Shown: positions 23,911 through 36,028 of the stretch, in pieces
Layout: each line of letters opens with the position of its first letter
Numbering within the stretch: position 1 is the stretch's first letter
Source: Lojkania enalia
Lineage: Eukaryota > Ascomycota > Dothideomycetes > Pleosporales
DNA length: 64,000 nt
Direction: 5' to 3'
NCBI GenBank assembly: GCA_010094045.1
Contig: ML986678.1
Coordinates: forward strand, 1-64,000
Program-made: the position numbers and the translations under genes
The notes under the pieces: generated by a model
What the model was told of the DNA's origin: nothing
Database searches by the model: none
Seen by the model: the letters and a program-made list of their open reading frames with translations, nothing else

Positions 23911-24199
23911 AAATTATAGATTGATCCTAATTGGGAATTTCTGTCTAAGAAACTAGTTACTGCGGTGTTAATTCTCCGACGAGTAATCTTCACAGTCACA
24001 TTTTCATTTTCAATAAGCATAATTAGAATGATGTGTCTATTATAGAGTATACCAGTACGTTTTTGGCTATATTATACAAAAAAACAAACAAAGCTATTAA
24101 CCCTAGGCACTTGAAAAGCTCCCTATGGCGAGAGTTAGGTGTAATTAATTGGTAATTCCTCTACTTAGAGCGCAGGGCATAATCCATGCGTAATCCTCC

Positions 24200-24312
24200 T
24201 GCGACGTGCGCTAGTTGAATCCATTGGTAGGGCTCCCCTCAACATGCACCAGATGAATCCATTGATAAATCTTCTACAATGTGCACCAGGTGAATCCATT
24301 CATAGGTCTCTT
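24200..24312 (-). repeat. Degenerate tandem repeat, about 38 bp x 3, in the F-box gene 3' flank
   Basis: Three copies of a unit containing ATGCACCAGRTGAATCCATT or a variant start near 24203, 24241 and 24278. They differ from each other by about a quarter of positions. They lie 70-180 bp beyond the stop codon of the F-box gene and may be in its 3' untranslated region. Confidence 0.65.
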
Positions 24313-24377
24313 ATTGCGAGCGTTAAGTGCGATTTAATGCCTTCAAACTGATGAGAATAGTATATGCCGATCGATGC

Positions 24378-25772
24378 CTATTTTTGTGGACTCGGCCCAG
24401 GAAGTGACTTCTTATATCTAGCATCTGACATGGAAGCCCTTGGATATTCACCACCATGGACGAACCACTTTCCGAAAACTACGCTATCTTCATGGGCATC
24501 CTCAAATGCTCGTTCATAATCCACGGGGCGCTGGATATCGTGGAAACAGAATCGAAACCGAGCGAAATCAAGCCTGAGCTGTGGTTGAATTCGTTCGAAT
24601 GCGGGGATCCATTCCTCCAATGGTTCGAATAGGCCTGTGTAGGAAATTTCAAGACGTCTAAGAGTGCCAGAGTGATTCAAGAGAAGCGTAGAGAAGGATT
24701 CCGGCGTCGCTGATAAGCTTTCTAGTGTGATCGATTCGAGATAGGGCCAAGGTGTATCAAGAGGTAGTGCATCTTCGATTGAAGGATATTCTTCTGGAAG
24801 TTGGAAGCGCGCCCATAATCCTACCCGGAGATTCAGATGGCGAAGGCGACGAAGACCCCGTAGAAAGAGTTTAAGGTTCCCCTGTCGTAGTACGTTGATG
24901 CATGCAGGCATATTATTATGATCGATTTCGTCGGCATCTATATCATCCAAGCTATATTGTGTCAGGGCGCAGACCGTAAGTGTAAGGCTGGTGAGCCATT
25001 CGCCGCATTGGCCAAGATTCTGGGGATAGTTCGCTGTGTCGAAGAAGCGGAAATCGACCTGGGAGAAGTAGAGTTTCCATGGCTTGGACTCGCTTGCAGC
25101 GTGGAGACCTATGACGGTACTTTTTAAGGCGAAGGCCCCAGAAACTCCATTTTCCAAGTCCTTCATCCCCGCTCCTGATCCTTTAGGGATAGGGAGGACT
25201 TCATCTTCAGCATTCGTACCGACGAACCATTCGAGTTGGATCACACGATCAACCACGGGAACCCTTCCATGGAGGACAGAGACGCATTTGAGGCTCTGAA
25301 ACCGATTCAAGATAGCGTCAAACCCCCCCTGCCCTAGGATATCCCCAAGCAGCCAAGATTCTTCGCGTCGTAGTCTCATATAAGTCTCGTAGTACTTCCT
25401 CATCATAATGATTGACGCAGAGAACTGCGGACCCGCATGCCTGTGGACGACTTCGTTGAATTCTTGTTGATTGTGGACGCCTAGGTCCCACAACTTCGCG
25501 TCCCATACAAGGTGGTGGACCTTGATACTCAAATGTTTTTTGCAAGCTAGCGAGATCAGCCGGTAGATGCTGCTGGCGCTGATATGGAACTTGATTACAC
25601 GGAAGAGCTCCGTTGCTCCAGCGTCCGAAAACACTTTGCTTACCAGTCGGAAGCTGGTGATGTCCTGGTTGCCGAGGTGCGGCGGGATCTGGTAGAGAAC
25701 GTCAATCGGCAGGGAGTTCATGTTGTGGGCAGGCTCCGACGATGTAAAAGGTTTAGTATGTGGTAGAGACAA
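24378..25772 (-). CDS. F-box protein with leucine-rich-like C-terminal region
   Basis: This is a single-exon frame of 464 residues. The F-box lies at about residues 19-60 (MNSLPIDVLYQIPPHLGNQD, then a SFRLVSKVFSDAGATELFRV part), typical of the 40-50-residue Skp1-binding motif that recruits substrates to SCF ubiquitin ligases. The remainder has irregular leucine-rich segments such as LKLFLRGLRRLRHLNLRVGL and LESITLESLSATPESFSTLL, which commonly form a substrate-recognition face in fungal F-box proteins. The start at 25772 gives a 17-residue leader before MNSLPIDV; the second Met at 25721 is equally plausible. The substrate is unknown. Such genes are a large variable family in fungi. Confidence 0.75.
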   Translation of the reverse strand: MSLPHTKPFTSSEPAHNMNSLPIDVLYQIPPHLGNQDITSFRLVSKVFSDAGATELFRVIKFHISASSIYRLISLACKKHLSIKVHHLVWDAKLWDLGVHNQQEFNEVVHRHAGPQFSASIIMMRKYYETYMRLRREESWLLGDILGQGGFDAILNRFQSLKCVSVLHGRVPVVDRVIQLEWFVGTNAEDEVLPIPKGSGAGMKDLENGVSGAFALKSTVIGLHAASESKPWKLYFSQVDFRFFDTANYPQNLGQCGEWLTSLTLTVCALTQYSLDDIDADEIDHNNMPACINVLRQGNLKLFLRGLRRLRHLNLRVGLWARFQLPEEYPSIEDALPLDTPWPYLESITLESLSATPESFSTLLLNHSGTLRRLEISYTGLFEPLEEWIPAFERIQPQLRLDFARFRFCFHDIQRPVDYERAFEDAHEDSVVFGKWFVHGGEYPRASMSDARYKKSLPGPSPQK

Positions 25773-26347
25773 CTTGGAGAAAGAAGTAGTGAGCGGAAAG
25801 GTAGTGCTTCGGAGCCACGGCTACGGCACGTGCGCATATTCTTTCCCAACGCCGGTTTAGTTCGAGCTAGGCGCAACTGTTCCTGGCGGTAAAAGACCAA
25901 CTATTACACGCTGAGCAGTTATTTTACACCATAAAGTAGTATCTCTACGACAAAAGTGGCTGTTTGTATCCAATATGCAAGATTAATTGTAAAATATAGA
26001 GAGTGACATACTGGAGAGATTGGCTAAGGCAGGATCTTATCTGCCTAGTCATTGCTCTTTGAAGGGATTAAAACAACTTCCACATATATACGCTAGTATA
26101 GTTTTAGCACTAATATGGTTTTGTTTGAATTTGATTAGGAAGCGTGAAAGTGTGACACATCACTTACAAACCAAATCATATGTAATGGGGATCACTGTGC
26201 TCTTTCACGTTCAGCTTCCGCTTCTGTCTCGCCGGGGGGCGAAAATCCAAAAATTCTAATCTTGGGAGGTCAGGGTGCGCCCTTGTTCCCCCTCATTCTC
26301 TATTCCAACTTGTAACGCCTGCTCAAGCCGCTCACAGCTTACCCCAT
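25773..26347. other. Intergenic between divergent F-box and orphan genes
   Basis: No supported gene. A 79-codon open frame (26020-26259) contains one hydrophobic stretch but nothing else. An imperfect inverted repeat, GAAGCGTGAAAG (26139-26150) against CTTTCACGTTCAGCTTC (26202-26218), could form a hairpin of roughly 80 bp. Confidence 0.5.
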
Positions 26348-28450
26348 ATGGAGTACCAGTCTAATATTGTTGTTCTAAAGGTGCCACCTATAGCTTTTCA
26401 AGGTGAGGTAATCAAAGCCTGGGGGTTTTGTAGTGATTATGGCTTAGTTAACAATTTTTGTATAGAACTAAAGAATATTGAGGTACTCTCGGACGAGGAA
26501 TACCAGATTTTGGATGGTGCGGTGAAGGAGAAGCTGGCCTCTGAAGGCATCCTACGTAAGATATTTGCGTCTGATCTTGCTAGGAAGAGTTACCTCCGCA
26601 TCTGCGTCTGGAATCTATATGAGGAGATGAAAGAGCAAAGCTTCATCCAGCCTAGTCAGGGCAACAAGGAGGATCTTCATCGCCGCATTATGCTTACCAG
26701 GGCAGAGAAGGTCATAGAGCAGACCCAGAGTGAAGGAGAGGTGATTTGCGACGGCGCTAGTTATGACGACTCGTCGTCATCCCCTGCCCTCGCCAACCCC
26801 CCAGACGATTTGTTTTCCCCTCTCCCGTCTCCACGTAATGCGGGAGCCAGCAGTAACAACTTCATGACTGCGCGGCCGACCTCAAGCCAGCACCCTCCTC
26901 ACAATACAATGTCGGGCCCTTCGAACAATGCCGCTCGATACATACAACTCGAGGACTCCTCCCCTCCGACGAGACATGGGCATATCATCCATAATTCGTT
27001 AACCGTTGTCTACGAATCTGGGCACGTGCCCGCCGTAGACGAGTCCATCGAGCGAGATCCGGATAATCCCGGCCGTTGGCTGATTCGATTTAAGCATCAT
27101 TTTGAGAATGGCAAGGACATTGAGCAACTTGATCTCCTCCCTATCCTGGACCTGGCTGCTCCCCGCGCAAGGTATCCGTTAAAAGGGTTTTACTTTGCTC
27201 CAGCCATCCCAATAATTCCCATTTTTGATAACGAAGACAATACACAATGGGAGTTTAATCAAAAGTCTGGCTTGTGGGAGCGCTTCCACAGTGGGGACAA
27301 CGAAATCAAGACTGCTTTCCCAAAGTTTGTGGTACGCAAGTTTGCCACCGGCACGAACGTATACGTTTCCCAACACATATGGGGCAGAAAGACGGACGGC
27401 TTTTATCATGAGGGCTGCGCCAGGGATTTCGATATCAATAACGCGAAGTGCGTTGAGGAGTACAATCTTTGGGTTGTTAAAATCCAAAACCCCTCTAATC
27501 TTGAGCCCATTCAGTGCGAACGCCACCCGAACTGGTCGAAAGAAGAAATGGAAGCTTTATATGATTACGGCAATGAGTTGTTCGTCAAGCATGGCATTAT
27601 CAAGGGGTTCCAGGAATGGAATCATGTTGAGGCTACCGCGAAAGTTGAGCGGGCACTCTTGAAGAAGGACCCGACCGCTAAGCCGCGTACTCTCCGTGCT
27701 GTAGTAGCACATATCAGCCGTGATACTCTGCCAGAATTCTTTCCAGAACGTGGAATTGCTGAGTGGCGAAAGGTGTCTCGTGAATTGAAGCGCCGGATAA
27801 AGGAGGGTGCAAAGGTTCCTGATCATCTTCTGTTTCCCAAGAAGCCACTACTATCCATAGATGCTGCCGCTAAGAAGCTACTGGTCGGTAATGTAAGGGT
27901 TGAGATCAATCGCATGAGGAAGCTTTCTGACACCACTGCCACTGAGGAGACCGACGAGGATTCGGATGTCGAGCTACCCATTGCCGACGACTACATGTTC
28001 AAGTATACGGCAATTATTAGTGGCGCTGTTGTTCTCCTCCCAAAAGCAGTTCCTAAGAAGACTCAACCTAATATTGCTATTCCAAGTAGTGTGGCTCCAG
28101 GGTCGAGGAGTAATGGTCACACAGGCATTGAGGTCCCGCCCGGCGTGTGGTATCTCTATGCCCAAACTCCGCAATTTATCTCCGCGATCGAGCGAAAGGT
28201 TGGGATAAATGCTAGGAATATCATTGCGTCATATAAACAGGAATGGTCGCAGGCCGAGAGAGAGGCAGCGGAGGGTCTATTGCTCCTGCGAGATCCATTC
28301 CACTTCAATACAAGGCAGATCAATGAATTATCCCAAGTATGTGTCATACAGGTCGGGGATCCCATTAAAACAACCCATACAAAGGAGCGCGAGCTCCCGG
28401 AGGGTCGGCGCGACGATGAGCGACCCGAGGAGCTTGCGAAGCTTGACTGA
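26348..28450 (+). CDS. Hypothetical 700-residue protein with a possible SANT/Myb-like segment
   Basis: A single open frame of 700 codons begins at MEYQSNIVVLKVPPIAF. I do not recognise the family. The N-terminal third (1-125) is folded-looking and ends in a charged helical segment. Residues about 140-215 are Ser/Pro/Asn-rich and probably disordered. The centre (225-390) is rich in aromatic and charged residues (GRWLIRFKHHFENGKD, GLWERFHSGDNEI). A segment near 390-415 (HPNWSKEEMEALYDYGNEL) resembles the first helix of SANT/Myb-like domains. An acidic stretch with TEETDEDSDVELP lies near 535. The C-terminus is highly charged. A canonical intron (28454-28503) starts three bases after the stop codon, probably in the 3' untranslated region. 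The frame is intact in a window full of broken genes, which argues for a real gene. Confidence 0.6.
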   Translation: MEYQSNIVVLKVPPIAFQGEVIKAWGFCSDYGLVNNFCIELKNIEVLSDEEYQILDGAVKEKLASEGILRKIFASDLARKSYLRICVWNLYEEMKEQSFIQPSQGNKEDLHRRIMLTRAEKVIEQTQSEGEVICDGASYDDSSSSPALANPPDDLFSPLPSPRNAGASSNNFMTARPTSSQHPPHNTMSGPSNNAARYIQLEDSSPPTRHGHIIHNSLTVVYESGHVPAVDESIERDPDNPGRWLIRFKHHFENGKDIEQLDLLPILDLAAPRARYPLKGFYFAPAIPIIPIFDNEDNTQWEFNQKSGLWERFHSGDNEIKTAFPKFVVRKFATGTNVYVSQHIWGRKTDGFYHEGCARDFDINNAKCVEEYNLWVVKIQNPSNLEPIQCERHPNWSKEEMEALYDYGNELFVKHGIIKGFQEWNHVEATAKVERALLKKDPTAKPRTLRAVVAHISRDTLPEFFPERGIAEWRKVSRELKRRIKEGAKVPDHLLFPKKPLLSIDAAAKKLLVGNVRVEINRMRKLSDTTATEETDEDSDVELPIADDYMFKYTAIISGAVVLLPKAVPKKTQPNIAIPSSVAPGSRSNGHTGIEVPPGVWYLYAQTPQFISAIERKVGINARNIIASYKQEWSQAEREAAEGLLLLRDPFHFNTRQINELSQVCVIQVGDPIKTTHTKERELPEGRRDDERPEELAKLD

Positions 28451-28453
28451 GTG

Positions 28454-28503
28454 GTGAGTAATTCTTGTGCCTTTATGATTTATCGTTTCTAACTTCTTTG
28501 TAG
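28454..28503 (+). other. Probable 3' UTR intron of the 700-residue gene
   Basis: A GTGAGT donor, a TCTAAC branch-like sequence and a GTAG acceptor lie 50 nt apart, directly after the TGA. This is the normal size for introns in this window. If real, the transcript extends past the stop and is spliced there. Confidence 0.45.
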
Positions 28504-29320
28504 GTCTCTGTAGATGAAGTCAATGTTAACTCGTTCGGTCGGTTCACCGATTGATATTGTGTTTATGGGGATAGATTGATAAGATTAAATGATTATGATT
28601 GATGTTTCCATGAATAACTTATGTAGAACCGAATAAAATGTATTCTACTATCCATGTATCATGCGCTCCGTGGTATTTCCGAGTGACATGACGATAAACA
28701 GATCCAGGTACTAGATAGCGTCAGTCCAGTATATATATGCGTGCTGTTTAACGCCTATTAGTAGCCAAACTCCGGATAAAACAATATCTAGTTAGTTGAA
28801 TTAATGATACTCTTGAAGAGAAATATTGAAGGAAAAGAACTCCTATCTTTGCTTCAAGCCTCAATAGACATACGAAGCTCAGAAATTCCATCCGAGTTTG
28901 GCGATCAGCTCTCATTGCAATTGAATCCTGGCGGCCCGTTTGTCCCGAGGCTGTCGTATATGCAGAGTGCGAGGTGATTTGGGGAGGAGCAGATGTCGAT
29001 AGAGCCCAGCGCAAAAGATGCGGTAGAACAACAAGAGAGCACATAAAATTTCAGATTAAGAATAAGTAAAACGGAAAGCGTAGGGGATGCATGTGTCGCG
29101 ACACCTGGTCCGCCTGGGGCCGGAGATGGCTCGGGGAAAAGCGCAGAGCCGAGCAACGCACAAAAGGACTGCCTGCCCTTGGCTATTTTACCCTCCAAGG
29201 CAACTCCACCCCACCAGTCGTCTTCAAACTTCCTAAATGGCTACCGGGTCCTAGTACTATCTTTATTGCTACTATATTTATTACGCCACCCCATTGCTGA
29301 GCCCCACAACACTTTCAACC
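28504..29320. other. Intergenic
   Basis: No supported gene. A pyrimidine/CCACC-rich stretch (about 29200-29320) just before the PRMT3 start is the likely core promoter and leader. Confidence 0.45.
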
Positions 29321-30912
29321 ATGTCGGATCACGACTTAGATATGAGCTCCGTGGGCGAGGTCATTGACGATATCCCAGAGGATGACGGCCCCAAATTGGT
29401 GTGTGTATTCTGCCATTTCGAATTTCTTTCGGTCCCTCCACTTCTAGAGCACTGTCTACAAGGTCATAGCTATGATCTTGAAGCAAAGGTTCGAGAGGTC
29501 GGGAAAAGTGAGTTGGTCTACACAATAGTGTTCACTTCGACTAAACATACTTTATTAACCATCTAAATGTAGCCGGGGACGATTTGCTTATGTACAAACT
29601 AGTCAATTTCTTACGCAGAGCTACAAAATTAAAAGAGGACCCAACTACGATAAATGTTACTCGTGAGATGCTCGCAGACGAAAATTGGATGGTACCAGTG
29701 CTAGAGGATGATGCACTGCTTTATAGTCTTGGAGACTATGTTAACGTAACGACAGACGAAGGACAGCACCCATATACTACGTATGACGACCTGATGGCGG
29801 CAAGAGATAATCCAGGCAAGACCATGTTCAAAGGCGAGCAAGACCAATCACGGGATGATGACTACTTCGATTCTTATAAGCATGAGCGTATCCATCGAGA
29901 GATGATTGAGGATCGCGTTCGTACCGATGCTTACCGGGATTTCATTGAACAATATGCGCATTTGTTCAAGGATAAGGTCGTCATGGATGTCGGATGTGGA
30001 ACTGGCATCTTGAGCCTGTTCTGCGCACGTGTTGGAGCAAAGAAAGTCTATGCCATCGACAACTCGAGTATAGCACACTTCGCTCAGAGGAACGTCGAGA
30101 AGAATGGCTACTCAGACGTTGTTCAAGTGATCTGCGCAAAGGTTGAAGATTTTATTGTCGAGCAATCGATCGGTGGCCGAAAGAGCGTAGATATTATTAT
30201 CTCGGAGTGGATGGGCTACGGTTTGTTGTTCGAAGGGATGTTGGACTCGGTGATCCGCGCTCGAGATCTCTATCTGAAGGACACCGGATTGATATTTCCG
30301 AGCCATTGTTCACTCCTCGTGTCTGCGATTCACGCGCCCGACTGGACCGAGAAACTACAGGGCAAGAATTTTTGGAAAAGCGTCTATGGATTTGATTTCT
30401 CAGCCATGGCTGAGTTACTCGGTCACAATTCAGAGATCTCCGTTGAAGATGTGCCGAAAGAGTGCATCGAAGGATCTAAACCGGCAGTCTTTCGTGTGCT
30501 CAACATCTCCACAGTCACCATCGATGAATTGCAGTTCAACGCACCCTTTGTGCTCGACTTCCCGACTGGCCTCAAATCACTCGATGCTTTAGTTATCTGG
30601 TTCGACACATTTTTCCTCCCGCCGGGCGCCCTGGGATCTTCCCATATCTCGTTATCTGAGCTAAATGCAGTGGACTTGGTTAAGGAATCTAGCCTCGGCA
30701 TATCTTTCAGCACCGGGCCGCAATATACGCCGACGCACTGGCATCAAGCAGTTCTTTTGCCGGACGAGAACACGATTCATATTGGAGACAATGGACAGCT
30801 TCGGGGGGAGGTTGTGTATGCAAGGCCTAGCATGGATGCAAGAGGAATTTCAGTGCAAGTAGCAGCCGAGTCAGGAGGACGGAAACTGAACATGCTGAGG
30901 TACTTGAGATAA
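29321..30912 (+). CDS. Protein arginine N-methyltransferase 3 (PRMT3, RmtB type)
   Basis: Join 29321-29507, 29573-30912 gives 508 residues. The 65-nt intron has a GTGAGT donor, an ACTAAC branch site and a TAG acceptor. It transfers methyl groups from S-adenosylmethionine to arginine (type I enzymes make asymmetric dimethylarginine). PRMT3 orthologues act in the cytosol on ribosomal protein uS5. The N-terminal C2H2 zinc finger (C28, C31, H44, H49) is the PRMT3 signature. The methyltransferase core shows YFDSY, motif I VMDVGCGTG (about 198-206), the double-E loop SEWMGYGLLFEGML (about 273-286, both glutamates present), and THW (about 449-451). The start at MSDHDLD follows CAACC and is the first Met of the zinc-finger exon. 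All catalytic motifs are intact. Confidence 0.95.
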
Positions 30913-31496
30913 GAGCACCAGAAATGGATCTTGGAGAACAGCTTTGATGCGGGTTGAATAGTGGGATCAAGCTTCAAGGCTCACCCTTGAAGATTGGAAA
31001 ATAAGATTGCATAGCAGGTAGCGGAGTCCGGGACCATTGAAAACGATTTATATTCTTTATGAAATATTGAGCTTCAATGTCTAGTGAGAACTCAAGCTGT
31101 GATTTGTAGCTGTTATAGGTGAACTAGCTCGTAAAGTTGCAGATGGCTTGCATAAGTCCCCCGCCATGCGTATTGCTTTTTTGATCGTTATCTCACTTGA
31201 ACCGGCCCAGAATGCCGCCGGTTGTGTGGAATAATGCGTTTCAATTCTCTCTGATTCTCGAATTCGTACGAAAGCAGATTAGTTTGAGGGTCTTGCTGCG
31301 GATCGCGAGCTCTGACCTCACACGTGGCTCGTGCGCGTGAGCTTCCGCAGATGCTGCGTAGTTCCGATCGGGAGACGGCGCCTTGAAACACTCGAAACGC
31401 TGCATTTCCGCCAACGTTCCTCAATCACGATACGAACGCCCTCTTCTTTGCTGCGGACGATGATACACCGGTAGCAAGCACTCATCGCATCTTCCC
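30913..31496. other. Intergenic
   Basis: Nothing coding is supported. This holds the 3' flank of the methyltransferase gene and the promoter of the Rav1 gene, which is transcribed in the same direction. Confidence 0.5.
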
Positions 31497-34400
31497 ATGC
31501 GCGGAATACTCCCCGGGCGGCCGCAGGCGAAGCTGCAAGCTGTCTCGCATGGCTCCTGGGAAGGTAATCACATCATTGTATGACCACCAATATACTGTGA
31601 TACCTCTTCATCATGGAAGCATCTAATGAGTTGAATTGGACAGGCCTACATCTCCGGAAATGCGCTCATCCTCCTCGACCGCCCGAATCACGTCCTCCAG
31701 ACCATTTACATCGACGAAGAGTCCGAGCTCGAAGCGGTAGCGCTTGACGAGGAGACCGGCAAGGTTGCGACATGCTCCACCCGTCATGTGTATATCTACC
31801 AACCATATGGACGGGATGAGGGCGCCGTTAAGGTTTGTGTCCTGTAGTTCGTCTGCACATTACGCTCATAGGCAATTAGTGGTCATTGCAGGGCAGCATG
31901 CCCCTCCCCGACCCCGACGACTCCATAACCACGCTTTCGTGGGGCATGCCGGATGAATTACTCGTTGGAAGCGCCTCCCTTACGCTTGTTAATACACATG
32001 GCTCGACGGAACAGATATGGACAAAGAAGCTTGCGACCCCTGTTAAGTTCGCCCAATTCTCCCCTGGTGCCGAAATGATCGCTTCGACCGGTACATACGA
32101 CCGACTCCTAAAGATCTGGCGGCGGATTGCATTTGGGTCCGCCGAGCAGCGTTTCGATTACTCGTACCTCCCTCATCCCGCGCCTATAACGGGTGTCCAT
32201 TGGCGACAACCCTTCCACAGGGACCAGACGGCGGAAAATGTGTTATATACAATTTGCGCCGACAACAAGGTTAGGATATGGGTCCCCGGCGAAAATCACG
32301 GTGCGGATGGGTTACAATATTGGACTGAGGTGGATTTGCTGGAGTCCATTAAGCCGCGGTCGCTTCCCCTGAGCCAGCAGTCAAACAAGAGATATGCGTT
32401 CTTTATCGATTGGAGATATTTCACACATGCCACAGAGCGAGCTGTGCAGCAAGCATCCGAGGATGAAATGGCGCTACAACACCTCATTGCAGTTGCCAAT
32501 CGCAACCCTGAGATATGCGTTGTGTTGGATGACCGTGGGAACATGTCTGCCTGGGGCTTCGAGAATATAGGCGCTAAGATCAAGAAGACGTCAGATGTCT
32601 TCAATATTACTCACGTCGACGGTCTGCATTTTCACTTTGCCAAGGGCGCTAGCGGTATCTTCGACAACGTACAATTCTATGCTTTTTGCAGCAGCAAGCC
32701 GGACTCTGTCTTTACTTTGCTTGCGCATCACTTTGACGGCCGGCTGGAGTGGCTGGAATCCCGAATCGACCAACTTTTCGATCCATTCCCTCAAGCACAA
32801 AGGATACAACGTAAGACAGTGTGGACGGGGCATTCCCATTCCCTCAAAAAAGTGAACCGTACGGCCAGCGGAAGGGCATTGGTATCCAGGACGGTAACAG
32901 ACGAATGTATCGTGTGGGTACAGCGCGCAACTGAACTGGGTATGACACTTCACCGTCACAGCATAATTAATTTCTCAGATCACATCCATCGGACGTCGCT
33001 CTTGCAAGAGGGCAACTTCGTAGTCTTCCTACACCATACATTCATCTCGCTCTGGGATACTCGAGGACCCGAGGCGCATGAAGTCGCCCGTTGCGATTAC
33101 AAGCTTCGAGGCAAGCCACTATGTCTGATCGTAATACCTGAGACAGAACCCGCCGGACGTCACATGCATGTTGCGACTATCAGCTCCGAGATGAAGGGCA
33201 TATGTTGGGAGATTCGACTGCCCCCCTTTGATCGGGATCCTATCACCGGCCGAAAGCCGTCATATATCGCGCCCTATATGAATGGCATCAATACGAATGG
33301 AGTCAACGGCTATCCTGAGATCTCTGTGGAGCAATTCTCTACTTTCGACCTTGGATCTGGGGATGATCTCGCCTTCGTGCTTCCTGTTGACCCTGCCGGC
33401 ACCGCGCCTGTTATCTCTGGGTTCCTTGATACTTTTGCTCGAGACATCGCAATCTCGTATACAAAACATGGCGTTATCAAGTCCTGGACTGCGAGGGTAA
33501 ATGCCGATAAGCGGGAATTAGAATGGCTTCAGACTTCGACAGTTGACACAAGTGTTCCCAATCCCTCGCTAGCAAGTGGAACATCGATACGAAAAGCAGC
33601 ATTGGTTGATGCGGATAGGACTACACTGACCATCTGGAACACGAGGAGCGCACAGCTTGAGTACGAGGAGAAGTTCGAGGGTGGCGGCATTATTTCAGAT
33701 CTCGACTGGTCTTCAACCCCGGACAATCAGTCTATCCTTGCTGTCGGCTTCCCGCATCGTGTGGTTATCTATGCTCAGCTACGATACGACTACCTAAACG
33801 CCGGACCCTCTTGGGTTCAGATCAGAGAAGTGCGCATCAGAGACATCACACCGCATCCAATTGGCGATTCGGTATGGCTAGGAAGCGGAAACCTTGTCAT
33901 CGGGGCCGGCAACCAGCTCTTCGTTCAGGACGAGCATGTCGAAGTCAATGAAGGCCTCTTTCCTAGTCTAAGAATGATCTCGCGCAAATCTGCTGAGCTA
34001 GATATCTTCAAAGCCGTCAGCCGCCTCAACGGTCCTTTGCCTGTTTACCATCCCCAACTTCTTTCTCAATGCGTCTTGGCGGGCAAGATATTACTCGTAC
34101 AACATATTCTGATCAGATTATATCAAAAGCTGAAGTTCTTTACGGAAGGCGATGAGCTCGACAGCTTCCTTGGGTTTATGCCTGAGGATTTCTCAGATAG
34201 TGAGGTACGTCTAACGGGTAACAATTGGTCTGCACAAACCACTGACGTCAAGCAGACTCACATGACAGCATCCAGAAAAGAGCTGAACCTATCCTACGCC
34301 GACCTTTCAGATGACAATGAGCCGGAAACAGTGACCGAAGAAGTCGCCACAAATCTGAAGGAACTACTCCTCCGGAAACAAATCCCCCTTCTGTCGAGCC

Positions 34401-36028
34401 GCGAGCAGTTCCACCTCGCTGATATCATCGAATGCGTCGGTACGGTCGAGAAACATAGACGGTCAATAGATGACAATGCAGGACGGTTTCTTCTGTTTTT
34501 CCGACAGCATGCGCTACGAGACGGCCGACAAGCATCCGAGCAAGTTTCCATATCGTGGCGGGAGATAACATGGGCGTTCCATTCCGGCAGCCAGGATATT
34601 CTTGTTGATCTTCTCTCGCGGCATTTCAACGGGCGTATGCTTTGGCAACATGCGAGGGAATCCGGTCTCTTCATGTGGATGACCGACATTAATGCTATAG
34701 TAAGTTGATTTGGATTTATAAAACGGTATGGTTTAAAGCTTATGTTAGTAGCGCGCACAATTTGAAGTCATCGCCCGAAACGAATATACCAAGACGGAAG
34801 ATAAGAACCCCGTCGACTGCAGCCTATTTTACTTGGCGCTTAAGAAGAAGCCTGTGTTAGTAGGGCTGTGGAGGATGGCGACCTGGAGTAGAGAACAAAC
34901 GGCTACACATCGTCTACTCTCGAATAACTTTCAGGAGGAGCGATGGAAGACGGCCGCGCTAAAGAATGCCTACGCACTCATGGGCAAGCGGAGGTTTGGT
35001 GCGCATTATACATCCAATATTTCAAGTTTGCGTTCGCTGACCTACCTGCTTAGAATACGCCGCCGCTTTCTTCCTCCTTGCTGACCACCTCAACGACGCC
35101 GTATCCGTCCTTCATAACCAGCTTGGCGACACACAGCTCGCCATCGCTACCGCCCGCGTCTATGAAGGCGATGACGGTCCTGTCCTCCGCACATTCCTCA
35201 AAGACAAGATTCTCCCACAAGCCGCCCGTGACGGCAACCGTTGGCTAGCGACTTGGGCATATTGGATGATTAATCGTCGCGACAATGCTGTCCGATGTCT
35301 TGTCACACCTTTGAGTACGTTGCTTAGCCCGCCTGAGACGCCGAATTTCCAGAGTAAGAGCTTCTTGACGGATGATGCGGCATTAGTGGTCCTGTACAAG
35401 CAGTTGAGGGAGAAAAGTTTACAAACACTAAAGGGTGCGTCTAGGGTGGGAATGCGGGAGGAATGGGATTTCGTTATTCGGACGGCGGAGTTGTATGAGC
35501 GGATGGGGTGCGACTTACTTGCTCTTGATCTTGGTACGTTGTCTTTCTTTCTCTAAAAGAGATCCCCTTCCCCTATTTCAATTTACTTACCCATTTTGAC
35601 TTGTGTTGAAACGCTTGCAAGGCTAATCTCGATTTGTTCGTATAGTGCGCACATGGGAATTTCTCACGCCCCCACCACCCACCCTTCGCCCAAACAAAAC
35701 TCCGCTCAGCCCCACCCTCCCCTATGAATCTTTCCATGCCAATGGACTCAATCAAGCTACTGCCGATTTCGACTTCGATCCGAGGAAGTTACTGCGAAGG
35801 AGGAGCTCGATGGTCGTTGCAGATTTGCCGGCTAGAGGGCACCTCAGCAAGGTATTGACAGCGAGGAAGGACGGTGTCAAGGAAGAGAGCGAAGTGGAGA
35901 GCGATATGGGAAGCGACGATGAGGTGGATGGGGAGGAGCGGCAGAGGATTACGGAAGAGAAGAAGCCGCCGCCGACGCAGTTCCAGGAACCAGATGCTAG
36001 TAGTTTGTTGGATGCGTTTGGATTCTAA
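31497..36028 (+). CDS. RAV1: RAVE complex subunit Rav1 (rabconnectin-3 / DMXL type)
   Basis: Join 31497-31577, 31644-31832, 31880-34699, 34752-34998, 35054-35533, 35646-36028 gives about 1399 residues. An optional in-frame intron at 34205-34252 or -34255 would shorten it by 16-17. Rav1 is the large subunit of the RAVE complex, which with Rav2 and Skp1 reassembles V-ATPase V1 and Vo sectors. The N-terminus has the family's LPGRPQAKLQAVSHGSWEG and AYISGNALILLDRPN strings, followed by WD40-like repeats (TGTYDRLLKIWRR, LYTICADNKVRIW). The conserved Rav1 C-terminal domain is clear: FEVIARNEYTK, KNPVDCSLFYLALKKK, WKTAALKNAYALMGKRRF, and FFLLADHLNDAVSVLHNQLG. The tail is charged and low complexity and ends in SSLLDAFGF. 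Each junction restores the conserved frame. Confidence 0.92.
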
